Origin: Candidatus Poseidonia sp.
Lineage (GTDB): Archaea > Thermoplasmatota > Poseidoniia > Poseidoniales > Poseidoniaceae
Assembly (NCBI GenBank): GCA_030827745.1
Contig: JAURDW010000013.1
Span: forward strand, 1-39,879
Direction of reading: 5' to 3'
Length of the DNA stretch: 39,879 nt
The translations under genes were made by a program, and so were the position numbers. Under the pieces are notes generated by a model. That model saw nothing but the letters and a program-made list of their open reading frames with translations, had not been told where the DNA came from and searched no databases. Of the stretch, positions 17,775 to 25,598 are shown in pieces; within the stretch, counting starts at the first letter, position 1, and the number at the start of each line of letters is the position of its first letter.

Positions 17775-18749
17775 ATGCCCATGCATCCACACGCACAGCC
17801 CAACTTCAGAAACCTGTTTTGGTACCCGTTCAAAATCACCTTGATCACAGCACTGCGGACCTTCCCGTTCATCGGCAAGCGTTTTGGCAAGCGATTGGGG
17901 AGCTACCACAACACTTCCCACCCCGAATTTTTGGACGACGGTAGCCGTGCACGTGCAGCCGCTACCGCCGACATGAATGACGTGACCCGTCAAGAGTTTG
18001 CGCCGGACCGCGTGACCTCGGACCTCAAACCAACCTTGTGGAAACCTCAAACGGTGCAGTACCCCTACGAGCGCCTTGAGGACATGGAACCTTGGCTCTT
18101 CGTCCCTGGGAATTACAACGGACGTATTGGCGTGATTTGGGAGACCTGCACCGCCTGCAAGATGTGCGTCAACGTGTGCCCAAACGATTGTTTGCACATG
18201 ACCACCGAATTGCGCGTGGATGTCCTCGACAACGCAGAAGGCGAAAACGCAGGCTTTGGGGCTGACTTGGAGGTGGGCAAATTCGCAGCCGTTGAAGTCC
18301 CTGAAGTCAAGGCCACGCTTGACGGCTTCAACCACGTCACGGCCCACACCAGCACGCCTGAGGAGTGGCGCTTTGCCGAAGTGCTCGACCTCTCCGGCGA
18401 CTCCGCCACCGTCCGTTGGAACGATTCGGGCGAAGAAGCCGTTGTGGCGACCAACGAACTCTTCCCGGCCGACGACCAGATCGTCTCAGGGCGCATCGAC
18501 CTCGGCCGCTGCATGTTCTGCGGCTTGTGCATGGAAGCCTGCGGTTTTACCTCGTTCTTCATGACCAACGAATACGACGGCATGTCCGGATTCACTCGCC
18601 AAGACCTGTGGTTTGATGCCTCCCGCACCCGTGTTCTGCCCGGCGTGCACCAAGAAGCGGTGGACGCCGAACTGGCGAAGCGAGCCTCAAAGGAGCGTGA
18701 CAAGCGAGCCAAGAAGGCTGCCAAGGAAGCCGCCAAGGGGGACGCCTGA
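17775..18749 (+). CDS. nuoI: Complex I subunit I (two [4Fe-4S] ferredoxin-like), with a domain inserted between the cluster motifs
   Basis: A 324-residue peripheral subunit that carries electrons through clusters N6a and N6b; the family is usually about 160-220 residues. The motifs are Cys125-x2-Cys128-x2-Cys131-x3-Cys135 (CTACKMCVNVCP) and Cys246-x2-Cys249-x2-Cys252-x3-Cys256 (CMFCGLCMEACGF; Gly replaces the usual Pro after the last Cys). Normally about 30 residues separate the motifs; here 110 do. The extra part contains an SH3/Tudor-like beta barrel pattern (about residues 197-231). The N-terminus (about 1-110) is also longer than usual, with an amphipathic stretch that probably lies on the membrane. 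The C-terminus is a Lys/Ala/Glu-rich helix. An alternative start is ATG 17781. Confidence 0.93.
   Translation: MPMHPHAQPNFRNLFWYPFKITLITALRTFPFIGKRFGKRLGSYHNTSHPEFLDDGSRARAAATADMNDVTRQEFAPDRVTSDLKPTLWKPQTVQYPYERLEDMEPWLFVPGNYNGRIGVIWETCTACKMCVNVCPNDCLHMTTELRVDVLDNAEGENAGFGADLEVGKFAAVEVPEVKATLDGFNHVTAHTSTPEEWRFAEVLDLSGDSATVRWNDSGEEAVVATNELFPADDQIVSGRIDLGRCMFCGLCMEACGFTSFFMTNEYDGMSGFTRQDLWFDASRTRVLPGVHQEAVDAELAKRASKERDKRAKKAAKEAAKGDA
18237..18470 (+). other. SH3/Tudor-like insertion in NuoI
   Basis: Residues about 155-232 separate the two FeS motifs. Within them, RFAEVLDLSGDSATVRWND followed by EEAVVATNELFP reads as alternating short beta strands with a conserved Trp, the pattern of small SH3/Tudor/KOW barrels. 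This is pattern recognition only. In a normal ferredoxin fold the equivalent is one short hairpin. Confidence 0.5.
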
Positions 18750-18750
18750 A

Positions 18751-19026
18751 ATGGACGTCGCCAGTGCAGCCGAAACCGGCGTGTTCTTTTTGTTCGCCGC
18801 CATCACGTTGGGTGGAGCACTCGGCCTCATCTTCGCCCAACGCGTGGCTCACTCCATGCTCTCGCTGATTTTCTGCTTCATGGCGGTCTCGGGCATTTTC
18901 ATTCTGCTTGGCGCTGAATTCCTTGCGGCCATTCAAATTCTCGTCTATCTGGCGAGTGTTGGGTTGGTGGTGCTGTTCGGTATCATGTTGACCCGTCGTC
19001 AAATCCTTGAGGAGGACTTTGAATGA
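18751..19026 (+). CDS. nuoJ: Complex I subunit J, N-terminal half
   Basis: A 91-residue membrane protein matching the first half of NuoJ (ND6). It has three helices and the conserved stretch GAEFLAAIQILVYLASVGLVV, which contains the pi-bulge helix involved in coupling. The start ATG 18751 follows AAGGGGG at the end of nuoI. The stop overlaps the next start as ATGA, and an internal GAGGAGG serves that next gene. The split into two genes also occurs in some methanogen fpo operons. Confidence 0.88.
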   Translation: MDVASAAETGVFFLFAAITLGGALGLIFAQRVAHSMLSLIFCFMAVSGIFILLGAEFLAAIQILVYLASVGLVVLFGIMLTRRQILEEDFE

Positions 19027-19301
19027 AGTTCATCTCGCTCTTCACCCGACTGGGCCTTCTCGCTCTCGGGTTCATTTTGGTCGCCGCCGTCAACGCAGAC
19101 GGCGTCTGGTCCAACCCCGGTGCCGAAGAGCCCACGACCTCGGGCCCAGATGGCCTCGCAGACACTTTGCTCAACGACTGGGGTTTTGCTCTGCTCATTC
19201 TCGGTCTGTTGATGTCCATGGCCATGATGGGTGCTGCCTACCTTGTTCGGGACGAGCGGATGGAAAACTTGCTTTGGGAGTTCGGAGGTGAAGAAGAATG
19301 A
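19023..19301 (+). CDS. nuoJ: Complex I subunit J, C-terminal half
   Basis: A 92-residue protein with two transmembrane helices (about 6-25 and 53-74) around a polar extracytoplasmic loop. This is what remains of NuoJ after the first three helices. GLADTLLNDWGFALLILGLLM resembles the NuoJ helix 4-5 region. The C-terminal GGE codons supply a perfect GGAGGTGA Shine-Dalgarno (19284-19291) for nuoK, and the stop overlaps the nuoK start (ATGA). The order, the tandem overlaps and the lack of another nuoJ support the assignment. Confidence 0.78.
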   Translation: MKFISLFTRLGLLALGFILVAAVNADGVWSNPGAEEPTTSGPDGLADTLLNDWGFALLILGLLMSMAMMGAAYLVRDERMENLLWEFGGEEE

Positions 19302-19600
19302 TTGATCCAGCATGGGTCTCGGGCCTTTCGGCCTTGTTGTTCGTCATCGGTTTGGCCGGTGCCTTCACTCGAAAGAACGCTATCATTGTCTTGATGTGCA
19401 TTGAGTTGATGCTCAACGCTGCCAACATGCAGTTCGCTGCGGCAGCCGTGCACCACGGCGACACGACGGGATGGGTCTACACCATCTTCGCGATTGCGAT
19501 CGCAGCCAGCGAAGTGGCCATCGGTTTGGCCATCTTCTTGGCGATGTACGGGCAACACGAATCGATCACGCTGGACGATGTGAACGTCCTGAAGAACTGA
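19298..19600 (+). CDS. nuoK: Complex I subunit K (ND4L-like)
   Basis: A 100-residue, three-helix membrane subunit of the proton channel next to NuoJ and NuoN. The two membrane glutamates needed for proton transfer fall at Glu36 (LMCIELMLNAANMQF) and Glu72 (AIAASEVAIGLAI), the same numbers as in E. coli NuoK. Length is normal. The start overlaps the previous stop by 4 bp. Confidence 0.95.
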   Translation: MIDPAWVSGLSALLFVIGLAGAFTRKNAIIVLMCIELMLNAANMQFAAAAVHHGDTTGWVYTIFAIAIAASEVAIGLAIFLAMYGQHESITLDDVNVLKN

Positions 19601-19605
19601 GGTGA
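19598..19605 (+). promoter_or_regulatory. Stop/Shine-Dalgarno fusion TGAGGTGA (nuoK/nuoL)
   Basis: The nuoK stop codon begins the SD; spacing to the nuoL ATG is 4 nt. Confidence 0.7.
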
Positions 19606-19609
19606 AAGA

Positions 19610-22186
19610 ATGGCGGGTACAGGCAGTTCAGAAATCGTTCACAGCACGGCGGCGCAGTACGCGCCTTACATCCTTCTCCTTCCGATGTTGGCCTTCCCGG
19701 TCATCCTTTTCCTCGGCAAGATGCTCAACGGACAAAAGGTTTGGAAAGAGACGCTCAAGGAAGGCGGCCTGATTGCCTTGCCCGTGATGGGGGCCAGTTT
19801 GGCGCTCTCGCTGTGGCTCATCAGCGATTTCATCGGGGCCTACGGCGGCGTTGACAAACTCTCCGATTGGACGTGGTTCACCTCGAGCATGTGGAACTCA
19901 GGCGTGGTGACCACCGAGATCACCTTTGGATTTGGCGTTCATATCGACCACATCACCGTGATGTTGCTTTTCATCGCCTCCTTCCTTTGTTTGCTCATCA
20001 ACACCTTCGCCATCGGCTACATGAACACCGATCCCATCAACGACAACCGAAACCACCGCTTCTATGCCGAGTTCGTGTTGTTCTGCTCCGGTATGCTCGG
20101 GATGGTGCTCGCCGATTCGTTCCTCTGGCTGTTCATTTTCTGGGAATTGATGGGCCTGTGTTCCTACTTGCTCATCGGGTTCTACTACGAACGCCCGAGT
20201 GCCGCTTACGCCGCTAAAAAGGCGTTCTTGACCACCCGCGTAGGCGACGTTTTCCTCATGGTTGGCCTCGCCGTTCTTTGGGACCTCTTCGGCTCTCTTG
20301 ACTACGCCGTGGTCTTCAACGAATACAACATCGACAAGGTCGCCGCTTCCAACCCCGGCACCCTCGCCTGGGCGCTCGGTTTGATGTTCATCGGAGCGGT
20401 TGGTAAGTCGGCTCAATTCCCCCTCCATGTTTGGCTTCCCGACGCTATGGAAGGTCCAACACCTGTTTCGGCCCTTATCCACGCTGCGACTATGGTCAAC
20501 GCCGGCCTCTACCTCGTGGCCCGCATGTTCCCCTTCTTCGGTGCCGAATCCATGCACGGCGAATTGGCTGACTTGGCCTTCATCATCGCCGCCATTGGTG
20601 GAACGACTGCCGTCATGGCCGCCGCCATCGCTTTTGTTCAGCACGACCTCAAGAAGGTGCTCGCCTATTCCACGATGTCGCAATTGGCTTACATCTTCAC
20701 CGGGCTTGGTGCTGCCCTCTACCTTGCCAACACCCTTCACTGGCATGAGTACTTCGCTGATGGCACCAAGAACCCCGATTACTACGTCAACCACGCCATT
20801 GTCATTGTCGCCTTCGGTGCTGCCCTCTTCCATCTGTTCAACCACGCCATGGCCAAAGGCATGCTCTTCATGGCCAGTGGAGCCGTCATTCACGAGGTGC
20901 ATCATGCGCACCATCACCTCCACCCTCACGACGACCATCACCACGAAGAAGACCCGAAAGAACTGCTCATGCTCGCGAACTACCTTTCTGAGACGGGCCA
21001 ATCCGTGTTCGGCTTCTTCAACGCCATCGACCTTGATCAATCGGGAGAGATTGACACCTACGAGTTCCAAAAAGCCCTGAAGGAAGCGAACATCGCTGAC
21101 CTTCCGCCTTGGGAAATGCAGTCGCTCATGAAGGCGCTCGACATGGACGGCAACGGCCGGATCAACGTGCCCGAATTGGAGTTGACCTTGGGTCGGGTTC
21201 ACCTCGCTTCCCTTGCTGGCGACGACCACGGCGACCACCACGACGAGTTCGATGCCCAGTCGATGGACAACATGGGAGGCTTGGCCTCCAAGATGCCGCT
21301 CACCGCCACCGCCATGCTAGTCGGTTCACTCTCCATCATGGGCTTCCCGCTCATCGGTGGGTTTTGGTCTAAGGAAGGCATCATCGCCAACACTTGGCGT
21401 GTGGCGCTGGAAGACCCTCGCTTCTTCTACCCCGCCCTTTGCGTGCTCTTGGGTGCGGGCATGACCGGTTTCTACATGTCGCGCATGTGGCTGAAGACCT
21501 TCGCTGGATCACCCCAAACCGACGTCGCTGCCCATGTTCATCCGACGAACACGTGGATCAAGACGCCGCTGTTTATCTTGACCTTCGTCAGCCTTGCCGG
21601 CATCATTTTCGCCAGCATGGGCTTTACTCACTGGGCTCCCGACATCGGCTACGGCTTGATGTCCGACCACGGTGGTTTGCTCGGTGGTTTGGTTTACGAA
21701 TTGGAGCATGTCTTCGCCAATGAGAAACCCTTCTTTTTCATTCTGACCTACGTGGCGCTGTTCATCGGCGCTGTGGTTGGCCCGGGTTTGGCGCTCTCCT
21801 TGTACGGGGGCAAGCTCGACGAAGGTGAAGCCGTGAAACCGTGGTTCGGTCCCGTTCTCGCTCTGAACGAGGCCATCAAGGGACGGTACCATTGGGACAA
21901 CTCGGCTTTCGGCAAATCCGGCTTTGCAACAGCCCTCGAGAACCGGCTTTATTTTGACCACTACTACGACATGGCCATGCTGAAAATCGTCGCTGCGTTC
22001 TCCAACAAAGCCGCTGAAGCCGACACCAGCGTCATCGACGGTGCTGTCAAGACCGTTGAGCGCACCTCCCAACAACTCTCGTCGACCCTCCGCTCGCTGA
22101 CCACCGGGTCGGCCAGGGATTACATTCTGATGGCAGCGTTGGGAACCTTGATGCTCTTTGCCCTGATTTGGGGGGTGGTCGCTTGA
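19610..22186 (+). CDS. nuoL: Complex I subunit L (proton-pumping, ND5-like) carrying an inserted EF-hand pair
   Basis: An 858-residue antiporter-like subunit; usual length is about 610-690. The proton-path residues are present: Glu179 (FWELMGLCSYLL), Lys266 (VGKSAQFPLHVWLPDA), the His-containing helix LFHLFNHAMAKGMLFMASG, and the Lys in GFWSKEGI. Between AVIHEVHHA and MGGLASKMPL, where relatives have about 15 residues, lie about 120 extra ones. These are a His/Asp-rich stretch (428-448), two canonical EF-hand loops (Asp474-Glu485 and Asp511-Glu522) with flanking helices, and a second His/Asp stretch (538-548). By homology this loop (between helices 11 and 12) is cytoplasmic. The C-terminus has the lateral-helix region and a final helix. 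The stop overlaps the likely TTG start of nuoM. Confidence 0.95.
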   Translation: MAGTGSSEIVHSTAAQYAPYILLLPMLAFPVILFLGKMLNGQKVWKETLKEGGLIALPVMGASLALSLWLISDFIGAYGGVDKLSDWTWFTSSMWNSGVVTTEITFGFGVHIDHITVMLLFIASFLCLLINTFAIGYMNTDPINDNRNHRFYAEFVLFCSGMLGMVLADSFLWLFIFWELMGLCSYLLIGFYYERPSAAYAAKKAFLTTRVGDVFLMVGLAVLWDLFGSLDYAVVFNEYNIDKVAASNPGTLAWALGLMFIGAVGKSAQFPLHVWLPDAMEGPTPVSALIHAATMVNAGLYLVARMFPFFGAESMHGELADLAFIIAAIGGTTAVMAAAIAFVQHDLKKVLAYSTMSQLAYIFTGLGAALYLANTLHWHEYFADGTKNPDYYVNHAIVIVAFGAALFHLFNHAMAKGMLFMASGAVIHEVHHAHHHLHPHDDHHHEEDPKELLMLANYLSETGQSVFGFFNAIDLDQSGEIDTYEFQKALKEANIADLPPWEMQSLMKALDMDGNGRINVPELELTLGRVHLASLAGDDHGDHHDEFDAQSMDNMGGLASKMPLTATAMLVGSLSIMGFPLIGGFWSKEGIIANTWRVALEDPRFFYPALCVLLGAGMTGFYMSRMWLKTFAGSPQTDVAAHVHPTNTWIKTPLFILTFVSLAGIIFASMGFTHWAPDIGYGLMSDHGGLLGGLVYELEHVFANEKPFFFILTYVALFIGAVVGPGLALSLYGGKLDEGEAVKPWFGPVLALNEAIKGRYHWDNSAFGKSGFATALENRLYFDHYYDMAMLKIVAAFSNKAAEADTSVIDGAVKTVERTSQQLSSTLRSLTTGSARDYILMAALGTLMLFALIWGVVA
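20900..21268 (+). other. EF-hand pair with His-rich flanks inserted into NuoL
   Basis: Residues about 431-553 of NuoL. Loop 1 is DLDQSGEIDTYE and loop 2 is DMDGNGRINVPE: both have acidic or Asn/Ser ligands at positions 1, 3, 5, 9 and Glu at 12, Gly at 6 and Ile at 8. The helices before and after (SVFGFFNAI, FQKALKEANI, EMQSLMKAL, ELELTLGRV) complete a calmodulin-like pair. Clusters HHAHHHLHPHDDHHHEED and DDHGDHHDE flank it. The reading frame is continuous and base composition matches the gene. Confidence 0.9.
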
Positions 22187-23820
22187 CGACGGATTGGATT
22201 TCCCTGCCGTTGGTGGGCATGCCGCTCATCAGCAGCGTTGTTTTGCTGGCCTATGTGGCCTACGTTTCTCCAGCAGCGCGTGAACGGATGGGCCCCACCG
22301 TGCGTTTGGTGACGCTCGCTCTTTCCTTGGCGATGTTGGTGCTGACCACGGCGATGTTCCTTGGTGACAATTACATCGAGGGTACGCTGGATTGGACAAC
22401 GCTCTCCTTTGGGTCGTTCAATTACGAGTTCCAATACGAATGGATTGAATCCTTGGGCATTCACTGGTCGGTTGGCATGGACGCTCTGTCCTTCCCCATG
22501 GTGTGGTTGACGACCTTCCTGTTGCCCATCACGATCGTGGCGACCTGGCACGAAAAGAACGCCGCTGTCTACTTCCCGCTGGTCCTGATGATGGGTGGGG
22601 CGCTCATTGGCGTCTTCGTTGCGCTGGACCTGTTCATGTTCTACGTGTTCTGGGAACTGACCTTGATTCCGATGTTCTTCCTCATCCTCAAGTGGGGAGG
22701 TCACGACCGAAAATACGCCTCTCAGAAGTTCTTCATCTACACCTTCACCGCCTCGGTCATCATGCTCCTCGGCTTGGTCACGGTGTATTTCCTGCAACCC
22801 GAAAACCTCGCGCATGCCGGCTCATGGACGGGACGCACGTTCGACATCCCAACCCTGACGGCGCACGCACAATCCGCCAATGCCGGTGGCGAGTGGTTCC
22901 TCGGTGTCGGCCTCCAGAAAGTTCTCTTCGTGATGTTGATGATCGGCTTCCTCGTTAAGCTGCCCTCGGTGCCTTTCCACACGTGGCTGCCCGACGCTCA
23001 CGTTCAGGCACCAACCGGCGGCTCCATGCTGCTGGCTGGTGTGATGTTGAAAATGGGTGCTTACGGCATGTTCCGTCTCCCCTTGGCGTTCTTCCCCCAC
23101 GCTGCCGAACACTTCCAGTTTTGGCTGCTAGCCCTCGGCATGGTTTCCCTTGTCTGGGGCGCCGTGGTTTGTTTGGGCCAAACCAACCTCAAGAAAATGG
23201 TCGCTTACTCCTCGGTGTCTCACATGGGGGTCATCCTCATCGGCATCGCCACCATGCAACCTTTGGGTTGGGCAGCAGCCCTCTTCATGATGTTCGCCCA
23301 CGGCATCATCAGCCCCATGCTCTTTGCCGTCTGCGGGGCCTTCAAGCATCACTACCACAGCATGGAAATCGGGGCCATGCGAGGCATGGCCAAGCATTCT
23401 CCGTGGCTCGCCACATCGATGATGTTCGCTTGGATGGCTTCGCTCGGGTTGCCGCTCTTGGCCGGTTTCGTGGCCGAGTTGATGATGTTCCTCGCCCTCT
23501 GGCACTTCATCGCTGCCGAAGGGTGGAGCGTGCTTTGGATGGTCGGGCCGGCCTTCGTGCTCGCCATCACCGCCGCCTACTACCTGTGGTCCATGCAGCG
23601 TACGATCTTCGAGGGCGGCGAAGCAACGCAACCCCCCGCCAGCCTTCACGGCGAGCCTGTGCCCGACATCACCGATGCAGAGAAGTGGGCCATGGTCATC
23701 ATGGCGGCCTTCACCATCCTCTTTGGTGTCATGCCTTGGATTGCCCTCGACATGATGAACGGTTGGACGGTGGCGTTCTTTGAAACGCTGTTGATTCCAA
23801 TTCTGACGGGAGGTGCCTGA
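22183..23820 (+). CDS. nuoM: Complex I subunit M (proton-pumping, ND4-like)
   Basis: A 545-residue antiporter-like subunit. Its key residues are Glu158 (FWELTLIPMFFLI) and Lys259 (GFLVKLPSVPFHTWLPDAHVQ), followed by APTGGSMLLAGVMLKMGAYG and TNLKKMVAYSSVSHMG; the family signatures are unmistakable. About 35 residues between helices (LAHAGSWTGRTFDIPTLTAH onward) form a longer extracytoplasmic loop than in E. coli. The start is probably TTG 22183, overlapping the nuoL stop (TTGA) and following GGGGGTGG; no ATG is closer than codon 12 (GMPLISS). Confidence 0.94.
   Translation: MTTDWISLPLVGMPLISSVVLLAYVAYVSPAARERMGPTVRLVTLALSLAMLVLTTAMFLGDNYIEGTLDWTTLSFGSFNYEFQYEWIESLGIHWSVGMDALSFPMVWLTTFLLPITIVATWHEKNAAVYFPLVLMMGGALIGVFVALDLFMFYVFWELTLIPMFFLILKWGGHDRKYASQKFFIYTFTASVIMLLGLVTVYFLQPENLAHAGSWTGRTFDIPTLTAHAQSANAGGEWFLGVGLQKVLFVMLMIGFLVKLPSVPFHTWLPDAHVQAPTGGSMLLAGVMLKMGAYGMFRLPLAFFPHAAEHFQFWLLALGMVSLVWGAVVCLGQTNLKKMVAYSSVSHMGVILIGIATMQPLGWAAALFMMFAHGIISPMLFAVCGAFKHHYHSMEIGAMRGMAKHSPWLATSMMFAWMASLGLPLLAGFVAELMMFLALWHFIAAEGWSVLWMVGPAFVLAITAAYYLWSMQRTIFEGGEATQPPASLHGEPVPDITDAEKWAMVIMAAFTILFGVMPWIALDMMNGWTVAFFETLLIPILTGGA
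23808..23815 (+). promoter_or_regulatory. Shine-Dalgarno GGGAGGTG for nuoN
   Basis: It lies inside the last codons of nuoM, 6 nt before ATG 23822, and selects that ATG over an in-frame GTG at 23813. Confidence 0.6.
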
Positions 23821-23821
23821 G

Positions 23822-25519
23822 ATGGAGAAAATTGAACCCTTTGGCGAAGGTTTTGTCTTGGCGCTGGCACCGGAATTCATCCTTGTTATCGGCTTGTTTA
23901 CCTTGATGATCGTCCCCAACCTTGGCGACGCTAAGTTCCGAATCCCGATGACTCAGATCCGCATCCCATGGTTCATGGGTGGGAAGCGAGGCACCCTCGA
24001 CAGCGACCCACGCCTTCCCGGCTTGTTCGCCACGGTGTTCCTCTCGTTGGCCTTTGGGTTGACCGCCATGTCCTTCCTCAACGGCATGACCCGTACCCAA
24101 ATCGTCTCAGGCGACAACGTCATGCTGCAGGTTGACGAGTTCAGCCGAATGTTTGAGCTCATCTTCTTTGGCGCCCTGGCCCTTGCAAGCGCCGCCTCGG
24201 TCAACCGCCTTCCGGCCACCTCAAGGGCTGACCGAAGCGCAAGCGGCCTGTACAACAACCGCCGTCAAGTGGACTTCTACATCTTGCTCATCACCACGGG
24301 CCTTGGTATGTCGGTCGTTGCGCTGGCGCAGGACTTGTTCTTGCTCTTCATCGGGCTTGAGTTGGCGTCGTTTTCGACCTACATCCTCGTGGCCTTCATG
24401 AAAGAAAGCAAGGAAGGCACCGAGGCCGGCATGAAGTACTTCATCGTCGGGTCCGTCGCTTCCGGTGTTGGTCTTTACGGCCTGTCGTTGCTCTACCTGT
24501 GGTCGGGCTCCCTCCAGTTCACGGAACTTACCAGCGCCTTTGCAGCGAACGGCATGGAGTCGCTTCCGCTCATCGCTTTGGGCATGCTCCTCGTCGGCTT
24601 CGGATTCAAGGTCAGCGCCGCACCGTTCCACTTTGCAGCCCCTGATGCCTACGCCGGAGCGACCGCCCCGGTGGCCGGTGTTCTCGCCACGGCCAGCAAG
24701 GCCATGGGTGTGCTCGGTTTGCTTCGCATCTTGCTGGTGGTCGCCTCGCCCGAAGCGACCGAAGGTGCAGCGGTTTGGCTGGTTGCTCTTGGTGTGCTCT
24801 CGGTGGTCACGATGACTTGGGGCAACCTCGCTGCGCTTGGCTCCACCAACCCCAAGCGTATGCTCGCCTACTCCTCGGTGGCCCACGCCGGCTACATGCT
24901 GGCAGCCATCACGGCCATCGGTGCCCTCAACTGGGAGGAAGGTCACGTGAATTTGAGCAACGATGCGGCGTTGGTGGTTGTCACGGCGCTCATCTTCCAC
25001 CTCACGGTGCTGGTGTGCTTCAAACTCGGTGCCTTCCTCGTGCTCTCCTTGCTCGAATCTGAAAAAGGAGGCCACACGCTCGAATCGCTTGGTGGCTTGG
25101 CCAAGCGCGACCCCTTCCTCGCCGTTGCCATGTTCATCTTCATGATGTCGCTGGCCGGTGTTCCGCCGCTCTCCGGCTTCGTCTCGAAGTTGCTTGTGAT
25201 CATGGGTATCGTCAAGGTGGCGTTGCTCGACGTGACGGTCAACAGCGATTTGGCCTTCAGCGACCTCCACTGGGTGTGGTTCCTCGCCCTTGCGATGGTC
25301 ATCAACTCCGCCATCTCGGTGTTTTACTACCTGCGCGTTGGCCTTGTGATGTACTTCCACGAGCCTGAGGAAGGTCGGGAAGGACCCCTCCCGTCCGGCG
25401 GACCAGTTCGCCTCGCCATCCTCGCTTGTTTGGTCACCACGGTGTTCTTCGGCGTCGGCGCTGGTCAACTCATTGCCTTGGCTGAATCGGCTGCCAACGC
25501 ACTGGTCGGCGCATGGTGA
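23822..25519 (+). CDS. nuoN: Complex I subunit N (proton-pumping, ND2-like)
   Basis: A 565-residue antiporter-like subunit, longer than the usual 450-500. Key residues are Glu180 (FIGLELASFSTYILVAF) and Lys263 (GFGFKVSAAPFHFAAPDAY), with KRMLAYSSVAHAGYML further on. The extra length is in polar loops near the N-terminus (about 36-66, with FRIPMTQIRIPWFMGG) and around 135-160. Last gene of the operon; a 79-bp gap with no clear promoter separates it from the aIF1A gene. No NuoE/F/G, FpoF or FpoO gene follows. Confidence 0.93.
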   Translation: MEKIEPFGEGFVLALAPEFILVIGLFTLMIVPNLGDAKFRIPMTQIRIPWFMGGKRGTLDSDPRLPGLFATVFLSLAFGLTAMSFLNGMTRTQIVSGDNVMLQVDEFSRMFELIFFGALALASAASVNRLPATSRADRSASGLYNNRRQVDFYILLITTGLGMSVVALAQDLFLLFIGLELASFSTYILVAFMKESKEGTEAGMKYFIVGSVASGVGLYGLSLLYLWSGSLQFTELTSAFAANGMESLPLIALGMLLVGFGFKVSAAPFHFAAPDAYAGATAPVAGVLATASKAMGVLGLLRILLVVASPEATEGAAVWLVALGVLSVVTMTWGNLAALGSTNPKRMLAYSSVAHAGYMLAAITAIGALNWEEGHVNLSNDAALVVVTALIFHLTVLVCFKLGAFLVLSLLESEKGGHTLESLGGLAKRDPFLAVAMFIFMMSLAGVPPLSGFVSKLLVIMGIVKVALLDVTVNSDLAFSDLHWVWFLALAMVINSAISVFYYLRVGLVMYFHEPEEGREGPLPSGGPVRLAILACLVTTVFFGVGAGQLIALAESAANALVGAW

Positions 25520-25586
25520 GCGCTGTCACCTCATCGTGCCCATTGATGGGTGATGCCTTCAAGAAGGGTGGACCGCTGGGGAGAGC

Positions 25587-25593
25587 AGGTGAG
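25587..25593 (+). promoter_or_regulatory. Shine-Dalgarno AGGTGAG selecting the TTG start of aIF1A
   Basis: It lies 5 nt before TTG 25599. The next candidate start (GTG 25623) has no such element, so the TTG is preferred. Confidence 0.55.
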
Positions 25594-25598
25594 ACTGA

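Noticed and set aside
19898-21241. 447-codon minus-strand open frame opposite nuoL
   Set aside because: Antisense of a clear NuoL, with no start signal or known motif; its Val/Glu/Gly bias follows from the NuoL codons.
24221-25468. 415-codon minus-strand open frame opposite nuoN
   Set aside because: His/Glu/Arg-rich low-complexity shadow of nuoN.
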